From: Herpetosiphon aurantiacus DSM 785
Lineage (GTDB): Bacteria; Chloroflexota; Chloroflexia; Chloroflexales; Herpetosiphonaceae
NCBI GenBank assembly: GCA_000018565.1
Contig: CP000876.1
Coordinates: forward strand, 1-64,000
DNA: 64,000 bases
Direction: 5' to 3'
The position numbers and the translations under genes were made by a program. The notes below the pieces were generated by a model. That model was not told the origin of the DNA. It made no database searches and saw only the letters and a list, made by a program, of their open reading frames with translations. The stretch's first letter is position 1; every line of letters starts with the position of its first letter. Shown here in pieces: positions 17,604-26,238 of the stretch.

Positions 17604-20459
17604 CTAGGGTGTAGCCACGAGGACACGTCCTTGCCATGGCTGATTCCCATAGGTTTCCCCAAATCCATACCCTTCTTGAACCAGATCTGCTTGGAAGGTG
17701 TGATAGCCAAGTGTCGCATTCGCAGGAATGGTCAACATCAGGTTCACCGTGGTCGTTGCACCTGGAGCAATTGTTGTTCCAAAATCAATCCGATTTCCCG
17801 ATGGATAGGTAACGGTTGGAATCGCACCTGGTCCAGTCGGAATAATGGGATTGGTTGGCGGTTGGAATGTCCAAACAAAGCGATCACATCCTTTATATGC
17901 CAGCCCACTCCCATCACAATCGGTTGCGCCTGAGGGCTTTGGTCGCCAGATATCCCATCCATCATTCCGAATCGTGACCTGGACGGCATACGATTGACCA
18001 GTGTACATCACCTGCGGCAGGGTATCACTGACCATACTCATCCGTAAGCGTGGATACAGTCCATGCTGGCTCTTATACAAACCAAAGAAACTCATCGGAT
18101 CAAGGGCGGCAAATCGATTCGCAAACTGAAGGTTTTTTGTCTTCGCGGTGGACACGACGTGCGAAATGAAGTTTGATGAGACAAAAATACTTCGATAGAC
18201 TTGAAATTGTGCGGCTTGTGGTGCGAGGACGTGTGCAATTAAGCGATCAGCACCATCTGTGTCTGTGGTTGCATGATCCACTAAATCGGTTGTTTTGCGT
18301 AAAATCGCCGCATGTCCATCATAGGTTGCAACCGACGGATCAGTTGGCCCGATTGGTGGAACATTGCTATTGTGAATATAGCCATCGGGGGTAGCAATCT
18401 TAAAAATACTCCGCACCGTGGGATCACTGTAACTGAGATGACTTTCTGCACCATCCAAGACCCATCCCACGCGATACCCCACCTCGCGATTGAGGGTTGC
18501 CGTTTGCTGTTTGAAAGGCCCAACCCGTGGGCGACCACTCGCTAGGCTATCAAAATGCAGGGGATTGGTATAATTTGGCCCTGAGTTGGGCATCATGAAG
18601 TAATCATATGGCCCTTTGGTTTTTGCAAGATAGGCATAGGCACTGGGATAGGCATCACGAAAGCTCGGTGCAATTGCCCACGCAACGGGAACGGTGGTCG
18701 TTATTTTGCTCGTCCAAATCAGTTCATTATAACTTTTCTCATCGTTCACATCGGCCATCAAGGTACTGTAAGCCGCACCAGGTCCATCATAATCGCCCAT
18801 GTAGAATAAGCCAAAGGTCTTCGTCGGATTCACGCGCAAGGTATTCGGACCAAGGAAGGTGATCGCATCAAAATCATAGTTCTTATCCGGTGTATAAAGG
18901 GCAATTTGAAGTCGTATCCCATGGAGTCCATCTTCACGAATATCGGTATCACATGCAATGGGAACCCATGATCCACTTGTAAGCGTGAAGGGACAGTGAT
19001 TGAGTTGGGTATAACTTCCATTAGCGCGTTTCCCCCACAAGGCAATTCCACCTTGGATACTACCCACCTCGCTCGGATTCCGCCGAGCACTAAGCCGGAG
19101 TTGATACCGTGATCCGCGTAAGAGCGCAATCGGCACATCTTGATACAGCGTATTCTTCCCATTCTGCCAGTCAGTCGTACTGGTATTCATTTCAAGAAAC
19201 GTTGATCCGTGGGGGAGATTTGTTCCAGCGTAGGTGGCATAATTAGTCGTCCACATCGTCCATTGACTTACGCCACCTTTTTCAAATGAAAAATTGAGGG
19301 GATAGCCATCAGCATAATCATTTCTGAGCAAGGTTTCAGGAGTCATTGCTGGGGATTGGGGGATATACCGCACACCAGGACTATGACGAAAAAATGATCC
19401 ATTCGCAGCATCAGCTGGACCAATCCCACCAACCGTCATCATGCCACCATACTGGGAAATCACTTTTGCAAATGGATGCTCTAACGCTGTCACAACATTT
19501 TGTAACCGTCGCTGCTCATCCGTTGGATGGGGCTGACCATTGCCTTCACAATAGATATAGCGAAAATCTAAAAATCCCATCACTTCGATAGGCTGGGTTC
19601 CTTTGCGATTACGAACATTCTGAAGCAAGGTCGTCAACGTTGTATAATCACTACTTGGTGCTTGACACTGCTCTTCTGGCGATCCCAGATCGGCATTAGG
19701 GGAAAGATCAAAAATTAATGCCTTTCGAGCAATGGCAGCATCCATTTCCAGACTAATCCATCGGCCAAAATAAAGGGTATTCATTGCCCGATTTTTGAGG
19801 GCATAGCCATCTTTGAGGCTTGCGAGCGTTGGTTCCAGTCGATGCGGGTTCGCAGAATTCAACAGGTACTCTTGGAGGAGCCATTGATACGCACTCGATT
19901 TCGTCGTCATAAAACCCTGAATCGGATCCGTCGTTAAATCAACCACGACAGGATAGTGTGCGGTAAGCGTCGCATAGATCGGGCTTTGCTTGCGGACAAT
20001 AGCGAGATTTCGAGCACCAGCAATTGATGCGGCAATATTCAATGTCCAAGGACGATCCTTATCCCATACGACACTTCCATCAATGCCATAGGATGATGCC
20101 GCGAAGGTGGTAATAACCTGATTAATATCGGTTAACACTGTTTCCTGATACTGTCGCGGGTTAAGCCAAATGAATGAACTTTGGATAGCGTTTTTCCATA
20201 GTGTATCAGGGCTATAATCACTTCCTTTCACGCTGATCATCTGTGGTTGCTTAATGAAGAGTCGAGGACTTTCTCGATTCACATTCCCTTGTACCGATAA
20301 CAAAAAGGCGACTTTATCAAAATTCTCATCAGATTGATTCATCAATAACGAATGTGCATCAAACGTATAGTAGACCGCTGATTGGGCAGAGGTATCCTGC
20401 GGCACTACCGACAACCCAATGCCAATAACCAAACATAGAAGTATCCAACGTCGAAGCAT
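17604..20459 (-). CDS. Secreted GxGYxYP-family putative glycoside hydrolase
   Basis: 951 residues with an N-terminal signal peptide (MLRRWILLCLVIGIGLSVVP...SAQS). The N-terminal half has the PRLFIKQ and WxDK features of GxGYxYP proteins. A carbohydrate-binding-like jelly-roll follows around residues 380-560 (NFSFEKGGVSQWTMW). The core resumes with MGDYDGPGAAY and the family-naming motif region PNSGPNYTNP. The last ~140 residues are an Ig-like domain of alternating strands (APGATTTVNLMLTIP), probably surface-binding. The family is predicted to act on polysaccharides; the activity is not established here. Three 11-bp direct repeats lie upstream at 20585-20614. Confidence 0.75.
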   Translation of the reverse strand: MLRRWILLCLVIGIGLSVVPQDTSAQSAVYYTFDAHSLLMNQSDENFDKVAFLLSVQGNVNRESPRLFIKQPQMISVKGSDYSPDTLWKNAIQSSFIWLNPRQYQETVLTDINQVITTFAASSYGIDGSVVWDKDRPWTLNIAASIAGARNLAIVRKQSPIYATLTAHYPVVVDLTTDPIQGFMTTKSSAYQWLLQEYLLNSANPHRLEPTLASLKDGYALKNRAMNTLYFGRWISLEMDAAIARKALIFDLSPNADLGSPEEQCQAPSSDYTTLTTLLQNVRNRKGTQPIEVMGFLDFRYIYCEGNGQPHPTDEQRRLQNVVTALEHPFAKVISQYGGMMTVGGIGPADAANGSFFRHSPGVRYIPQSPAMTPETLLRNDYADGYPLNFSFEKGGVSQWTMWTTNYATYAGTNLPHGSTFLEMNTSTTDWQNGKNTLYQDVPIALLRGSRYQLRLSARRNPSEVGSIQGGIALWGKRANGSYTQLNHCPFTLTSGSWVPIACDTDIREDGLHGIRLQIALYTPDKNYDFDAITFLGPNTLRVNPTKTFGLFYMGDYDGPGAAYSTLMADVNDEKSYNELIWTSKITTTVPVAWAIAPSFRDAYPSAYAYLAKTKGPYDYFMMPNSGPNYTNPLHFDSLASGRPRVGPFKQQTATLNREVGYRVGWVLDGAESHLSYSDPTVRSIFKIATPDGYIHNSNVPPIGPTDPSVATYDGHAAILRKTTDLVDHATTDTDGADRLIAHVLAPQAAQFQVYRSIFVSSNFISHVVSTAKTKNLQFANRFAALDPMSFFGLYKSQHGLYPRLRMSMVSDTLPQVMYTGQSYAVQVTIRNDGWDIWRPKPSGATDCDGSGLAYKGCDRFVWTFQPPTNPIIPTGPGAIPTVTYPSGNRIDFGTTIAPGATTTVNLMLTIPANATLGYHTFQADLVQEGYGFGETYGNQPWQGRVLVATP

Positions 20460-20584
20460 AGCGTCCTTCCTTCATCACACCGGAATAACACGAGTATTCC
20501 GTTCCATCGATCAAAAGCAACAACCATAGAATGCTGGCTGATTACTATCGTTAGTCTATCAATGAAGGACTCCGAAAAGTCGAG

Positions 20585-20614
20585 ATCTGCTCCGAATCTG
20601 CTCTGAATCTGCTC
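20585..20614 (-). promoter_or_regulatory. Three ATCTGCTC direct repeats at 11-bp spacing
   Basis: ATCTGCTC begins at 20585, 20596 and 20607, an exact 11-bp period, about 130 bp upstream of the GxGYxYP gene. One-turn direct repeats are typical binding sites of OmpR-fold/SARP activators. The half-site differs from TGTCAAC, and no -10 sits at the same distance as in the three promoters described elsewhere. The remainder of 20460-20829 shows no gene. Confidence 0.4.
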
Positions 20615-20829
20615 CAAGGCATCACTACACGCATAGGATTGCGTCAAGAGGGTATACGACGACGGGAGAGCTATAATCAACCCATCCATGAATACCAAAG
20701 TGGGGCTATAGGGCTATCACTCTAGCGCATAACACCGTACCTCACACATTGCGCTCCCAAACTCAGAAGTAATCCTTCATCTGATGGAAGCAGTCGTCCA
20801 CAATAGCTCAATGATCTCCCAAATCATCC

Positions 20830-20860
20830 TTGACTCTCGGGTTACCCGAGGGAGTATAAC
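20830..20860 (+). promoter_or_regulatory. MerR-type promoter with 19-bp spacer, leaderless
   Basis: TTGACT (20830-20835) and TATAAC (20855-20860) are separated by 19 bp, the over-long spacer used by MerR-controlled promoters. The spacer contains the dyad CTCGGGT-T-ACCCGAG. The ATG at 20867 is only 7 nt from the -10, so the mRNA should be leaderless and autoregulated. Confidence 0.8.
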
Positions 20861-20866
20861 CATCCT

Positions 20867-21736
20867 ATGTTACGAATTGGCGCATTCTCGCGCATCGCGC
20901 ACATGACCATCGATACCTTACGTCACTATGACGCAGTCGGATTACTCAAGCCTGCGGTGATCGACCCCACCACGGGCTATCGCTACTACACGGCAGACCA
21001 ATTGCAGGCAGTCAATCAGATTGTGACATTAAAGGAGCTGGGCTTTTCGTTAGAGGAAATTGCCCACATCCAGAAAGGACATTCGAGCAGCGCTGACCTT
21101 CACGCCCTATTACAGCACCAACTCAGAGTGACGGAACAGACAATTACGGCAGCCGAACAGCGCCGTTCCCGGATTCAGGCGCATCTCCATGCGGTTGAAG
21201 CCCAGCAACGCCTACCGCCCTATGCGATTCAGCTGAAATCGATGGACTCGACGATGGTTGCAACGATGCGAGCCACGGTTCCCACGATGGCGCAGATTCC
21301 TGAATATTGGCAGGTGTGGTTTCAGACGGTTGCTGCGTGGCTCCACACACAGCAGATCCCAATTGGGGTTCCGATTGCCTTCCATCACGATGAGGGGTTT
21401 CAGCCCGAACAGATCGATACCGAATGTGGATTCATCATTCCAACCATCCACCGCCGAGCGATAGCACCGCCTACCCCAATCGTTCTGCGACAACTTGAAG
21501 CACATGCACATATCGCCACGGTGGCGGTTGCCAATCCCGATCCCCATACAGGAGGATTAAAGAATGCCTATGCCGCCCTTGGGCAGTGGATCAGCACACA
21601 GGGCTATACGCTCTACGGTGCTCCACGCGAAGTGTATTATGGCGCACCCGAAACAGGCGATGTAACCGTCGAAATCCAATTTCCGGTTGAACAATCGCAA
21701 GGAATCCAGCCCGCTGTGTCCCGGTCGGAGCCGTGA
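20867..21736 (+). CDS. MerR-family regulator with effector-binding domain
   Basis: 289 residues, BmrR-like. N-terminal MerR winged helix (IGAFSRIAHMTIDTLRHYDAVGLLKP, written here as its family form; GYRYYTADQLQ follows), dimerisation coiled coil around residues 80-120, then a GyrI-like effector-binding domain (about 125-280, ending EIQFPVEQ). Family members bind hydrophobic ligands and activate efflux or detoxification genes. The promoter overlaps its own start and has the MerR-type 19-bp spacer. The alpha/beta hydrolase follows after 39 nt and is the probable target. Confidence 0.9.
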   Translation: MLRIGAFSRIAHMTIDTLRHYDAVGLLKPAVIDPTTGYRYYTADQLQAVNQIVTLKELGFSLEEIAHIQKGHSSSADLHALLQHQLRVTEQTITAAEQRRSRIQAHLHAVEAQQRLPPYAIQLKSMDSTMVATMRATVPTMAQIPEYWQVWFQTVAAWLHTQQIPIGVPIAFHHDEGFQPEQIDTECGFIIPTIHRRAIAPPTPIVLRQLEAHAHIATVAVANPDPHTGGLKNAYAALGQWISTQGYTLYGAPREVYYGAPETGDVTVEIQFPVEQSQGIQPAVSRSEP

Positions 21737-21775
21737 TCACGCTGACCATGCATCTACGCTATCGTTGGAGGTACT

Positions 21776-22723
21776 ATGTCCGTTCCGCCGTATCACCCGT
21801 TTCGGTCAGCTGCCGCGCAAGCGGTATATTATGCACACGATGCGCAGGCATCCCAACGCTGGCCTGTCCCTACGGAAACAACCATGGTCGAAACCACCTA
21901 TGGGCAAACATTCGTGCGCATCAGTGGGCCAGTTGATGCACCACCCCTGGTCTTGCTGCCTGGTGCGGGTTCGTGTTCACGCATGTGGACATTCACCATC
22001 GCACCCTTGGCCCAACACTACCGAACTTATGCCTTGGATAGTCTCATTCACACGGGCTGCCTTGGCCGCAGCATCCCTACGCGAGCCATTGCTACTGCCA
22101 CCGATGCCACGTCGTGGCTCGATCAGCTCATTGATGGTCTTCGGCTCACCACGGGCATTCATCTTCTGGGCGCATCATTCGGAGGCTGGCTCGCAAGCCA
22201 ATACGCCCTCCAATTCCAGCAGCGGCTCGCCACAATGGCACTCATTGCCCCAGCCGGAACCATCATGCCATTTCAAAAGACCTATCTGCAGCGGACTATC
22301 CTCACCAGCCTTATCCCGTTTCGGTGGATGCAGCAACGCTTTTTTCGCTGGTGTTGCGCGGATCTTGCACGTCAAGCACCAGCCGTGCTCGAAGCCATGG
22401 TCGATGAGGCAATGCTGTGCAAACGCTGTTTTGTGCCACCGCACTACAAGCACCTCCCAACCCTCACGGCCATGACCGATCACGAATTACAGCACCTCAC
22501 CATCCCCATCGCCGTTTTTGTTGGGGAAAACGAGGTCTTGTATTCGGCCCATGCAGCACTTCGACGGCTGAGGCAAGTTGCCCCTCAGATCCACGCCGAA
22601 ATCATTCCTCATGCCGGGCATGATCTGCTGTTGGCACAAAAAGCGATCGTCAATCAAAAACTCGTCACCTTTTTTCGCACAGCACTTGGTCGTGCCGTGC
22701 AGGAAACCACAACACGCGAGTGA
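21776..22723 (+). CDS. Alpha/beta hydrolase
   Basis: 315-residue soluble alpha/beta-hydrolase-fold enzyme. Oxyanion segment LLPGAGSCSRMW, nucleophile elbow GASFGG with Ser134, acid region around IAVFVGENEVLY and catalytic His in HAGHDLL. Substrate unknown; related sequences include esterases and C-C hydrolases. The gene lies 39 nt downstream of the MerR regulator with GGAGG before the ATG, so it is probably the regulated enzyme of that unit. Confidence 0.88.
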   Translation: MSVPPYHPFRSAAAQAVYYAHDAQASQRWPVPTETTMVETTYGQTFVRISGPVDAPPLVLLPGAGSCSRMWTFTIAPLAQHYRTYALDSLIHTGCLGRSIPTRAIATATDATSWLDQLIDGLRLTTGIHLLGASFGGWLASQYALQFQQRLATMALIAPAGTIMPFQKTYLQRTILTSLIPFRWMQQRFFRWCCADLARQAPAVLEAMVDEAMLCKRCFVPPHYKHLPTLTAMTDHELQHLTIPIAVFVGENEVLYSAHAALRRLRQVAPQIHAEIIPHAGHDLLLAQKAIVNQKLVTFFRTALGRAVQETTTRE

Positions 22724-22792
22724 TTCCAAGACAGGGCTATCTCTTGTTACAATAGAGGGATAGCAGCACACCATAGTACGGAGGATCGTGGC

Positions 22793-23080
22793 GTGACGGA
22801 CGACGCTCACTCGTCACCCCAAGACTATGTGACCTTAACCGAAGCCGCAGCCCACTATGGGTTTAACTACAATGCCTTATATAAATATGTCTTTGTGGGG
22901 CGGCTTGCGGCCACATGGCTCGAACCAGATCAGATTCCTGTCAGCATCTGGCAACGGATGGATGTTTATGCGCAGGCGAATGTCACCAAAAAAGGGGGGG
23001 TATGGGTCACAACGCATGCCCAGATGCAAACCTATTTGGAGAGTCGAAAAAAAGGACGGCGCACGGATCTCGAAGTTTGA
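22793..23080 (+). CDS. Small HTH-like protein, paralogue 2 of the HTH-RNA cassette
   Basis: 95 residues from GTG 22793 with GGAGG upstream and a TTACAAT -10-like box at about 22746. It is paralogous to the protein at 17136: YVTLTEAAAHYGFNYNALYK, then a KYVFVGR-like segment, IPVSIWQRM, QANVTKKGGVWVTT and a basic tail. It is likely a nucleic-acid-binding protein of unrecognised family. A two-hairpin RNA with its own promoter follows, as at the first locus. Confidence 0.65.
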   Translation: MTDDAHSSPQDYVTLTEAAAHYGFNYNALYKYVFVGRLAATWLEPDQIPVSIWQRMDVYAQANVTKKGGVWVTTHAQMQTYLESRKKGRRTDLEV

Positions 23081-23109
23081 CCATACTATGTATATGTGGT
23101 AGACTAGCA

Positions 23110-23196
23110 ATGGACGCAAGAAGGAATGGAATTGAGCGGCCATTCCCCCTTGCTACCCCCTTCCTCTGGTCGAGAGAGGAAGGGGCTTTTTATTTT
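23110..23196 (+). ncRNA. Structured RNA of the HTH-RNA cassette, copy 2
   Basis: Promoter TTGACC (23077-23082), 17-bp spacer, TAGACT (23100-23105). The ~85-nt RNA folds into hairpin 1 (arms 23116-23129 and 23140-23153, 12 of 14 paired) with a TTGAGCGG loop, and hairpin 2 (arms 23157-23167 and 23175-23185) followed by CTTTTTATTTT. Loop and architecture match the RNA at 17459 while the stem sequence differs, which suggests conserved structure. Confidence 0.6.
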
Positions 23197-23285
23197 AACC
23201 GTTTCTGGCGATTCCGTCGAATCACATCCCCTGTATATGAGGCCCATCGTGGATAGACGATGGGCCTCATACGCCGATGATTGGT

Positions 23286-23671
23286 CTACCCGGGATTTCC
23301 AACCAGCAGGCGTTCGTGCAGGCCCATCTGGTTCTCCTCCGTATCGGCAATAATCGCCATCCAGCCTTGGGGCCAAATCGCGGTTCGTGGCAGCACTACC
23401 GTGCCACCATGATCCGCAACGAGGATGAGCGCCTCATCGCCTCATCGAGCTGACCCGTCGTATCGAGCGAGATCAACACCCCATCCCGTGACGGTGTGGC
23501 CGTCGCCGACTGCACAATCGACCCAATCCCGTGGCCATCAGCAATCATTAAGATCGCGTTGGGAATAGCTATAAACAGTGCGATACGGAGGCACGCCACC
23601 GCACCGCGATCACAACACCTGATATGGTGATGACTACCAGCACGGTGTATCAGGCTCAGCGCGGGATTCAA
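23286..23671 (-). pseudogene. VOC (glyoxalase/bleomycin-resistance) family gene, frameshifted
   Basis: Minus-strand coding remnant. One frame gives PNAILMIADGHGIGSIV and GVLISLDTTGQLDEA; after about 23440 the reading continues in another frame as GGTVVLPRTAIWPQGWMAII and ADTEENQMGLHER, ending at TAG 23286-23288. Together they form the C-terminal half of a VOC-fold protein (the E in MGLHE position is typical). The N-terminal part near 23600-23671 is also disrupted. No function is expected. Confidence 0.65.
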
Positions 23672-23840
23672 TCAAAAACGCGTCAAACGCCTCAGCCGAT
23701 TCCTCATCCGGCCACCATGGCGCGGCGAAATCATCCAACGACTGAATCACCCGTGGCGATTGTTCCGCAATGAGATCGGCTACCGTTGGCGCACGCCAGA
23801 ACTGGGCATTTAACCGCATCAACGCTGCGTCATCAATCAT
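23634..23840 (-). CDS. Small acidic hypothetical protein
   Basis: 68 residues from ATG 23840 with GGAGG 4-5 nt upstream (MIDDAALMRLNAQFWRAPTV...). It is acidic with W-rich segments (FAAPWWPDEESAEAF) and no recognised family. It is divergent from the DUF433 gene, 82 bp apart, so the two may share a control region. Its end overlaps the broken VOC gene. Confidence 0.5.
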   Translation of the reverse strand: MIDDAALMRLNAQFWRAPTVADLIAEQSPRVIQSLDDFAAPWWPDEESAEAFDAFLIESRAEPDTPCW

Positions 23841-23922
23841 CGATCCTCCTTCGGCAGGAACCACCGCTGTGGTAAATCGGGGTATACTGGCAGGAGCATG
23901 AATACCAGAAAGGACCCGTATC

Positions 23923-24147
23923 ATGAAGGCATCCTATCAATCCCGCATGACCCTCGAGCCAGGCAAACGCAGTGGGCATCCCTGTATTCGCGGTCTCCGC
24001 ATCACGGTCTCCGATGTTCTTGGCTATCTCGCCGCTGGCATGACAATCACAGAAGTCCTTGAGGACTTTCCCATGCTGACCCATGAAGATATTGTGGCCT
24101 GTCTTCAGTATGCGGCAGATAATCAGGATGCGCCATCGATCGCCTGA
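23923..24147 (+). CDS. DUF433 antitoxin-like protein
   Basis: 74-residue DUF433 protein with the family pattern GHPCIRGLRITVSDVLGYLA, AGMTITEVLEDFPMLTHEDI and CLQYAAD. DUF433 proteins often pair with DUF5615 PIN-like toxins and are thought to be antitoxins. No such toxin follows here: the next gene is convergent and overlaps this one by 25 bp. It is therefore an orphan, or part of an unusual pair with the divergent 68-residue protein. Confidence 0.8.
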   Translation: MKASYQSRMTLEPGKRSGHPCIRGLRITVSDVLGYLAAGMTITEVLEDFPMLTHEDIVACLQYAADNQDAPSIA

Positions 24148-24971
24148 TCCGTTGCCAATCGCAGCAAGCCCGTTACCCCCAGTGACTCCGCCCACGCCAG
24201 AAGATACTCCCAATCCACCGTCGCCTGTTGAATCGCCAACATCCCGACAATATCCCCCCATTGACGATCCGATGTCCGGTTCCCTGCCTCATACCAGAGC
24301 AACTTGGTGAGAATCATATCTTCCACCGTCGCCACACGGACTATCGTTGCGGGGGTCTGCTCATCCAACGCAATCGCCACCGACCGTGCGAGGCGCGACT
24401 CCAGATACGGGCTAGGCGGTGGCACAAACACGTCGATCTTGACCCCCATCGTGCGATGAATCAGATTAAACGAGGGAAACATCATCTCATGGGCCAGCGC
24501 CTCCTGCATTTCCGTTTCTGAACAATAGAACTGGGGGGAGAGTTCAGCCACCAACACCGGGATATGGGCTGGTTCAAGTTGGGCCACAAGATCAATACCT
24601 AAGGTCGCCCGTGGCATGCCATGGAGCGAACTGGCCAGTGATCCGCCAAGATGATAGACGACCTGCAAGCGTTCAAACAGGGCCATCACGGGCTGGACAG
24701 CCTCGGCCAATAACGGATCAGCAAGCATTGATGCACTCCATGCCACCAGCGGCAGTGCTGGGACAGCATAATTAATCCGCACGGCCTGCGCAAGCACCTC
24801 ATGGGGCGCTGCCTGTGGATAGCGCAGCACAATCCCCCGACGCGATGCCAGAAGGACGGTACGACTCAAGGCCAAGGCCAAAGCTCCCCGACGAGACGGT
24901 GATAGCTGGCGCAGAATTGCATACTGCATCGCTTGCGCACGCCGCGAGGTATCACTGAATCCATGAGCCAT
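24123..24971 (-). CDS. Nucleotidyltransferase-like protein (AbiEii/MNT type), probable toxin
   Basis: 282 residues. The nucleotidyltransferase signature is GGSLASSLHGMPRATLGIDL: the GGS-x-AS-x2-HG-x-PR part is intact but the first aspartate of the expected D-x-D is Gly (GID). A C-terminal helical part follows (DMILTKLLWYEAGNRTSDRQ). The start ATG at 24971 has AGGAGG 7 nt upstream. An XRE gene lies 37 nt upstream in the same operon, like HTH-plus-nucleotidyltransferase toxin-antitoxin or abortive-infection modules. The missing Asp may weaken activity. Confidence 0.7.
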   Translation of the reverse strand: MAHGFSDTSRRAQAMQYAILRQLSPSRRGALALALSRTVLLASRRGIVLRYPQAAPHEVLAQAVRINYAVPALPLVAWSASMLADPLLAEAVQPVMALFERLQVVYHLGGSLASSLHGMPRATLGIDLVAQLEPAHIPVLVAELSPQFYCSETEMQEALAHEMMFPSFNLIHRTMGVKIDVFVPPPSPYLESRLARSVAIALDEQTPATIVRVATVEDMILTKLLWYEAGNRTSDRQWGDIVGMLAIQQATVDWEYLLAWAESLGVTGLLRLATDQAIDGAS

Positions 24972-25008
24972 CACTGATCCTCCTAGTCCCCTTAAGCATA
25001 CCACCTGC

Positions 25009-25242
25009 TTACTCGGCGGCAAGTGGTGCAGCATCCTCATCGGGAGTCCACACAAAGAGTTCCCCAGGTTGAATCTGGAGAAATGCACAGAGTTTATCAA
25101 TCGTTTCAATATCAATCCGGGTAATCGGCTTGGTTGCCAAATTGTACACCGTGGGATAGGTCAACCCCGTCCCCTTGGCCACCGCATACATGGATAACGC
25201 ACGGTCGTCAAGCACGTGGCGTAAGCGAATCTGAATAGCCAT
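25009..25242 (-). CDS. XRE-family HTH regulator, probable antitoxin
   Basis: 77 residues beginning MAIQIRLRHVLDDRALSMYA. Cro/CI-type helix-turn-helix (VAKGTGLTYPTVYNLATKPI) followed by TIDKLCAFLQIQPGELFVW, typical of small XRE regulators. It is the first gene of an operon with the nucleotidyltransferase and probably represses its own promoter and counters the partner. Confidence 0.85.
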   Translation of the reverse strand: MAIQIRLRHVLDDRALSMYAVAKGTGLTYPTVYNLATKPITRIDIETIDKLCAFLQIQPGELFVWTPDEDAAPLAAE

Positions 25243-25312
25243 AGTCACCCCAATCGTAAGAGAGCATAATGCCATTATAGCATAGAAGATTAGGCTATCT
25301 CAAAAATATATA

Positions 25313-25341
25313 TTGACATTTTTACATAACATCAGTAATAT
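25313..25341 (+). promoter_or_regulatory. Consensus sigma-70 promoter
   Basis: TTGACA (25313-25318), 17-bp spacer, TAATAT (25336-25341) in an AT-rich stretch, 35 bp before the ATG at 25376. One of the best -35/-10 matches in the window. Confidence 0.8.
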
Positions 25342-25375
25342 ATAAATATACTCACCTTGGTATGAGGTATCGCGT

Positions 25376-25783
25376 ATGCCACTCCCATCCACAACTGTTC
25401 GCTATCTGCCCGAGCAAAACCGCTACGAAGCACTCCTTGAAGGCGCGTCATTGGGCACGTTTCCCAAGGAAATCGAGGCCACCATGGCCGGACACCGCGC
25501 TCGGTTGCAGGATCTCGACGACGCACCACCACCCCTCGCCGTGCTCGGGGCCGACCTGCATCTGGCGTTCCAGATCACCGACCTCCGCCCGATGCCCGCG
25601 CCCGTCCCCCAGCAATACATCGCCACCCCGCTCGAAGCGCTAACCGCAACTCTGATTCTGCTCAATCGCAACTGGCTCCGTGCCACCCTTGCAGGTCGCC
25701 ACGCCGATGCCCAACAGATTGAAGCCCATGAGCAGTGTGTTCGTGCCCAAATCCATGCCCGCCTGTCGGCCAACAACAAATAA
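25376..25783 (+). CDS. Hypothetical protein, 135 residues
   Basis: No family recognised. The N-terminal part (TVRYLPEQNRYEALLEGASL) suggests a short beta-rich domain. The C-terminal ~50 residues are helical and end in repeated RH/A-rich sequence (AGRHADAQQIEAHEQCVRAQ). Transcribed from the strong promoter at 25313 and probably together with the next small gene, before the terminator at 26204. Confidence 0.6.
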   Translation: MPLPSTTVRYLPEQNRYEALLEGASLGTFPKEIEATMAGHRARLQDLDDAPPPLAVLGADLHLAFQITDLRPMPAPVPQQYIATPLEALTATLILLNRNWLRATLAGRHADAQQIEAHEQCVRAQIHARLSANNK

Positions 25784-25875
25784 ACCCTTCATCCCTCGTC
25801 AAAGGGATAAAGGGCCGTACACGGGTGAGGCGACGAATTGGAACGCAGAACCTCACCCGCAGAAGGATGATAGTC

Positions 25876-26199
25876 ATGACTCCACTCGATGTCAACATGA
25901 CCCGCCGCGTCCGCCTCGCCCAAGTCAGTCGCATCTTGCAACTAGCGGTCATCATTCGCGAAGAAGAAAGCGTGGACGACGACGAAGCCTATACCATGGC
26001 CGAAGCGTTACTGGACGAGGTTAACGCGACCGCCGACGACTGGGGCAGCCATCAACCTGCCAGTCCCTTGGGTGTGATCGCCACCGCGTGGGGTTTGGCC
26101 TTACGCCGCAATGGCACGGTGTTAACCTTGGTTCCAGCTGATCTGACGTTGCTGCGTGAGGCTATCACTGCGTGGGAACAGCAGTATCACGCTGCCTAA
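25876..26199 (+). CDS. Hypothetical protein, 107 residues
   Basis: No family recognised. Acidic and helical (LQLAVIIREEESVDDDEAYT), with an amphipathic C-terminal end (ADLTLLREAITAWEQQYHAA). The start is set at MTPLDVN (25876) with AAGG about 10 nt upstream; an ATG at 25867 is the alternative. Last gene before the terminator at 26204-26238. Confidence 0.55.
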   Translation: MTPLDVNMTRRVRLAQVSRILQLAVIIREEESVDDDEAYTMAEALLDEVNATADDWGSHQPASPLGVIATAWGLALRRNGTVLTLVPADLTLLREAITAWEQQYHAA

Positions 26200-26203
26200 A
26201 ACG

Positions 26204-26238
26204 AAACAGGCCATGTCCCTAAAAGGCATGGCCTGTTT
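26204..26238 (+). terminator. Intrinsic terminator
   Basis: Arms aaacaggccatg (26204-26215) and catggcctgttt (26227-26238), 12 bp perfect, with a following T-run. It ends the unit 25376-26199. Confidence 0.9.
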
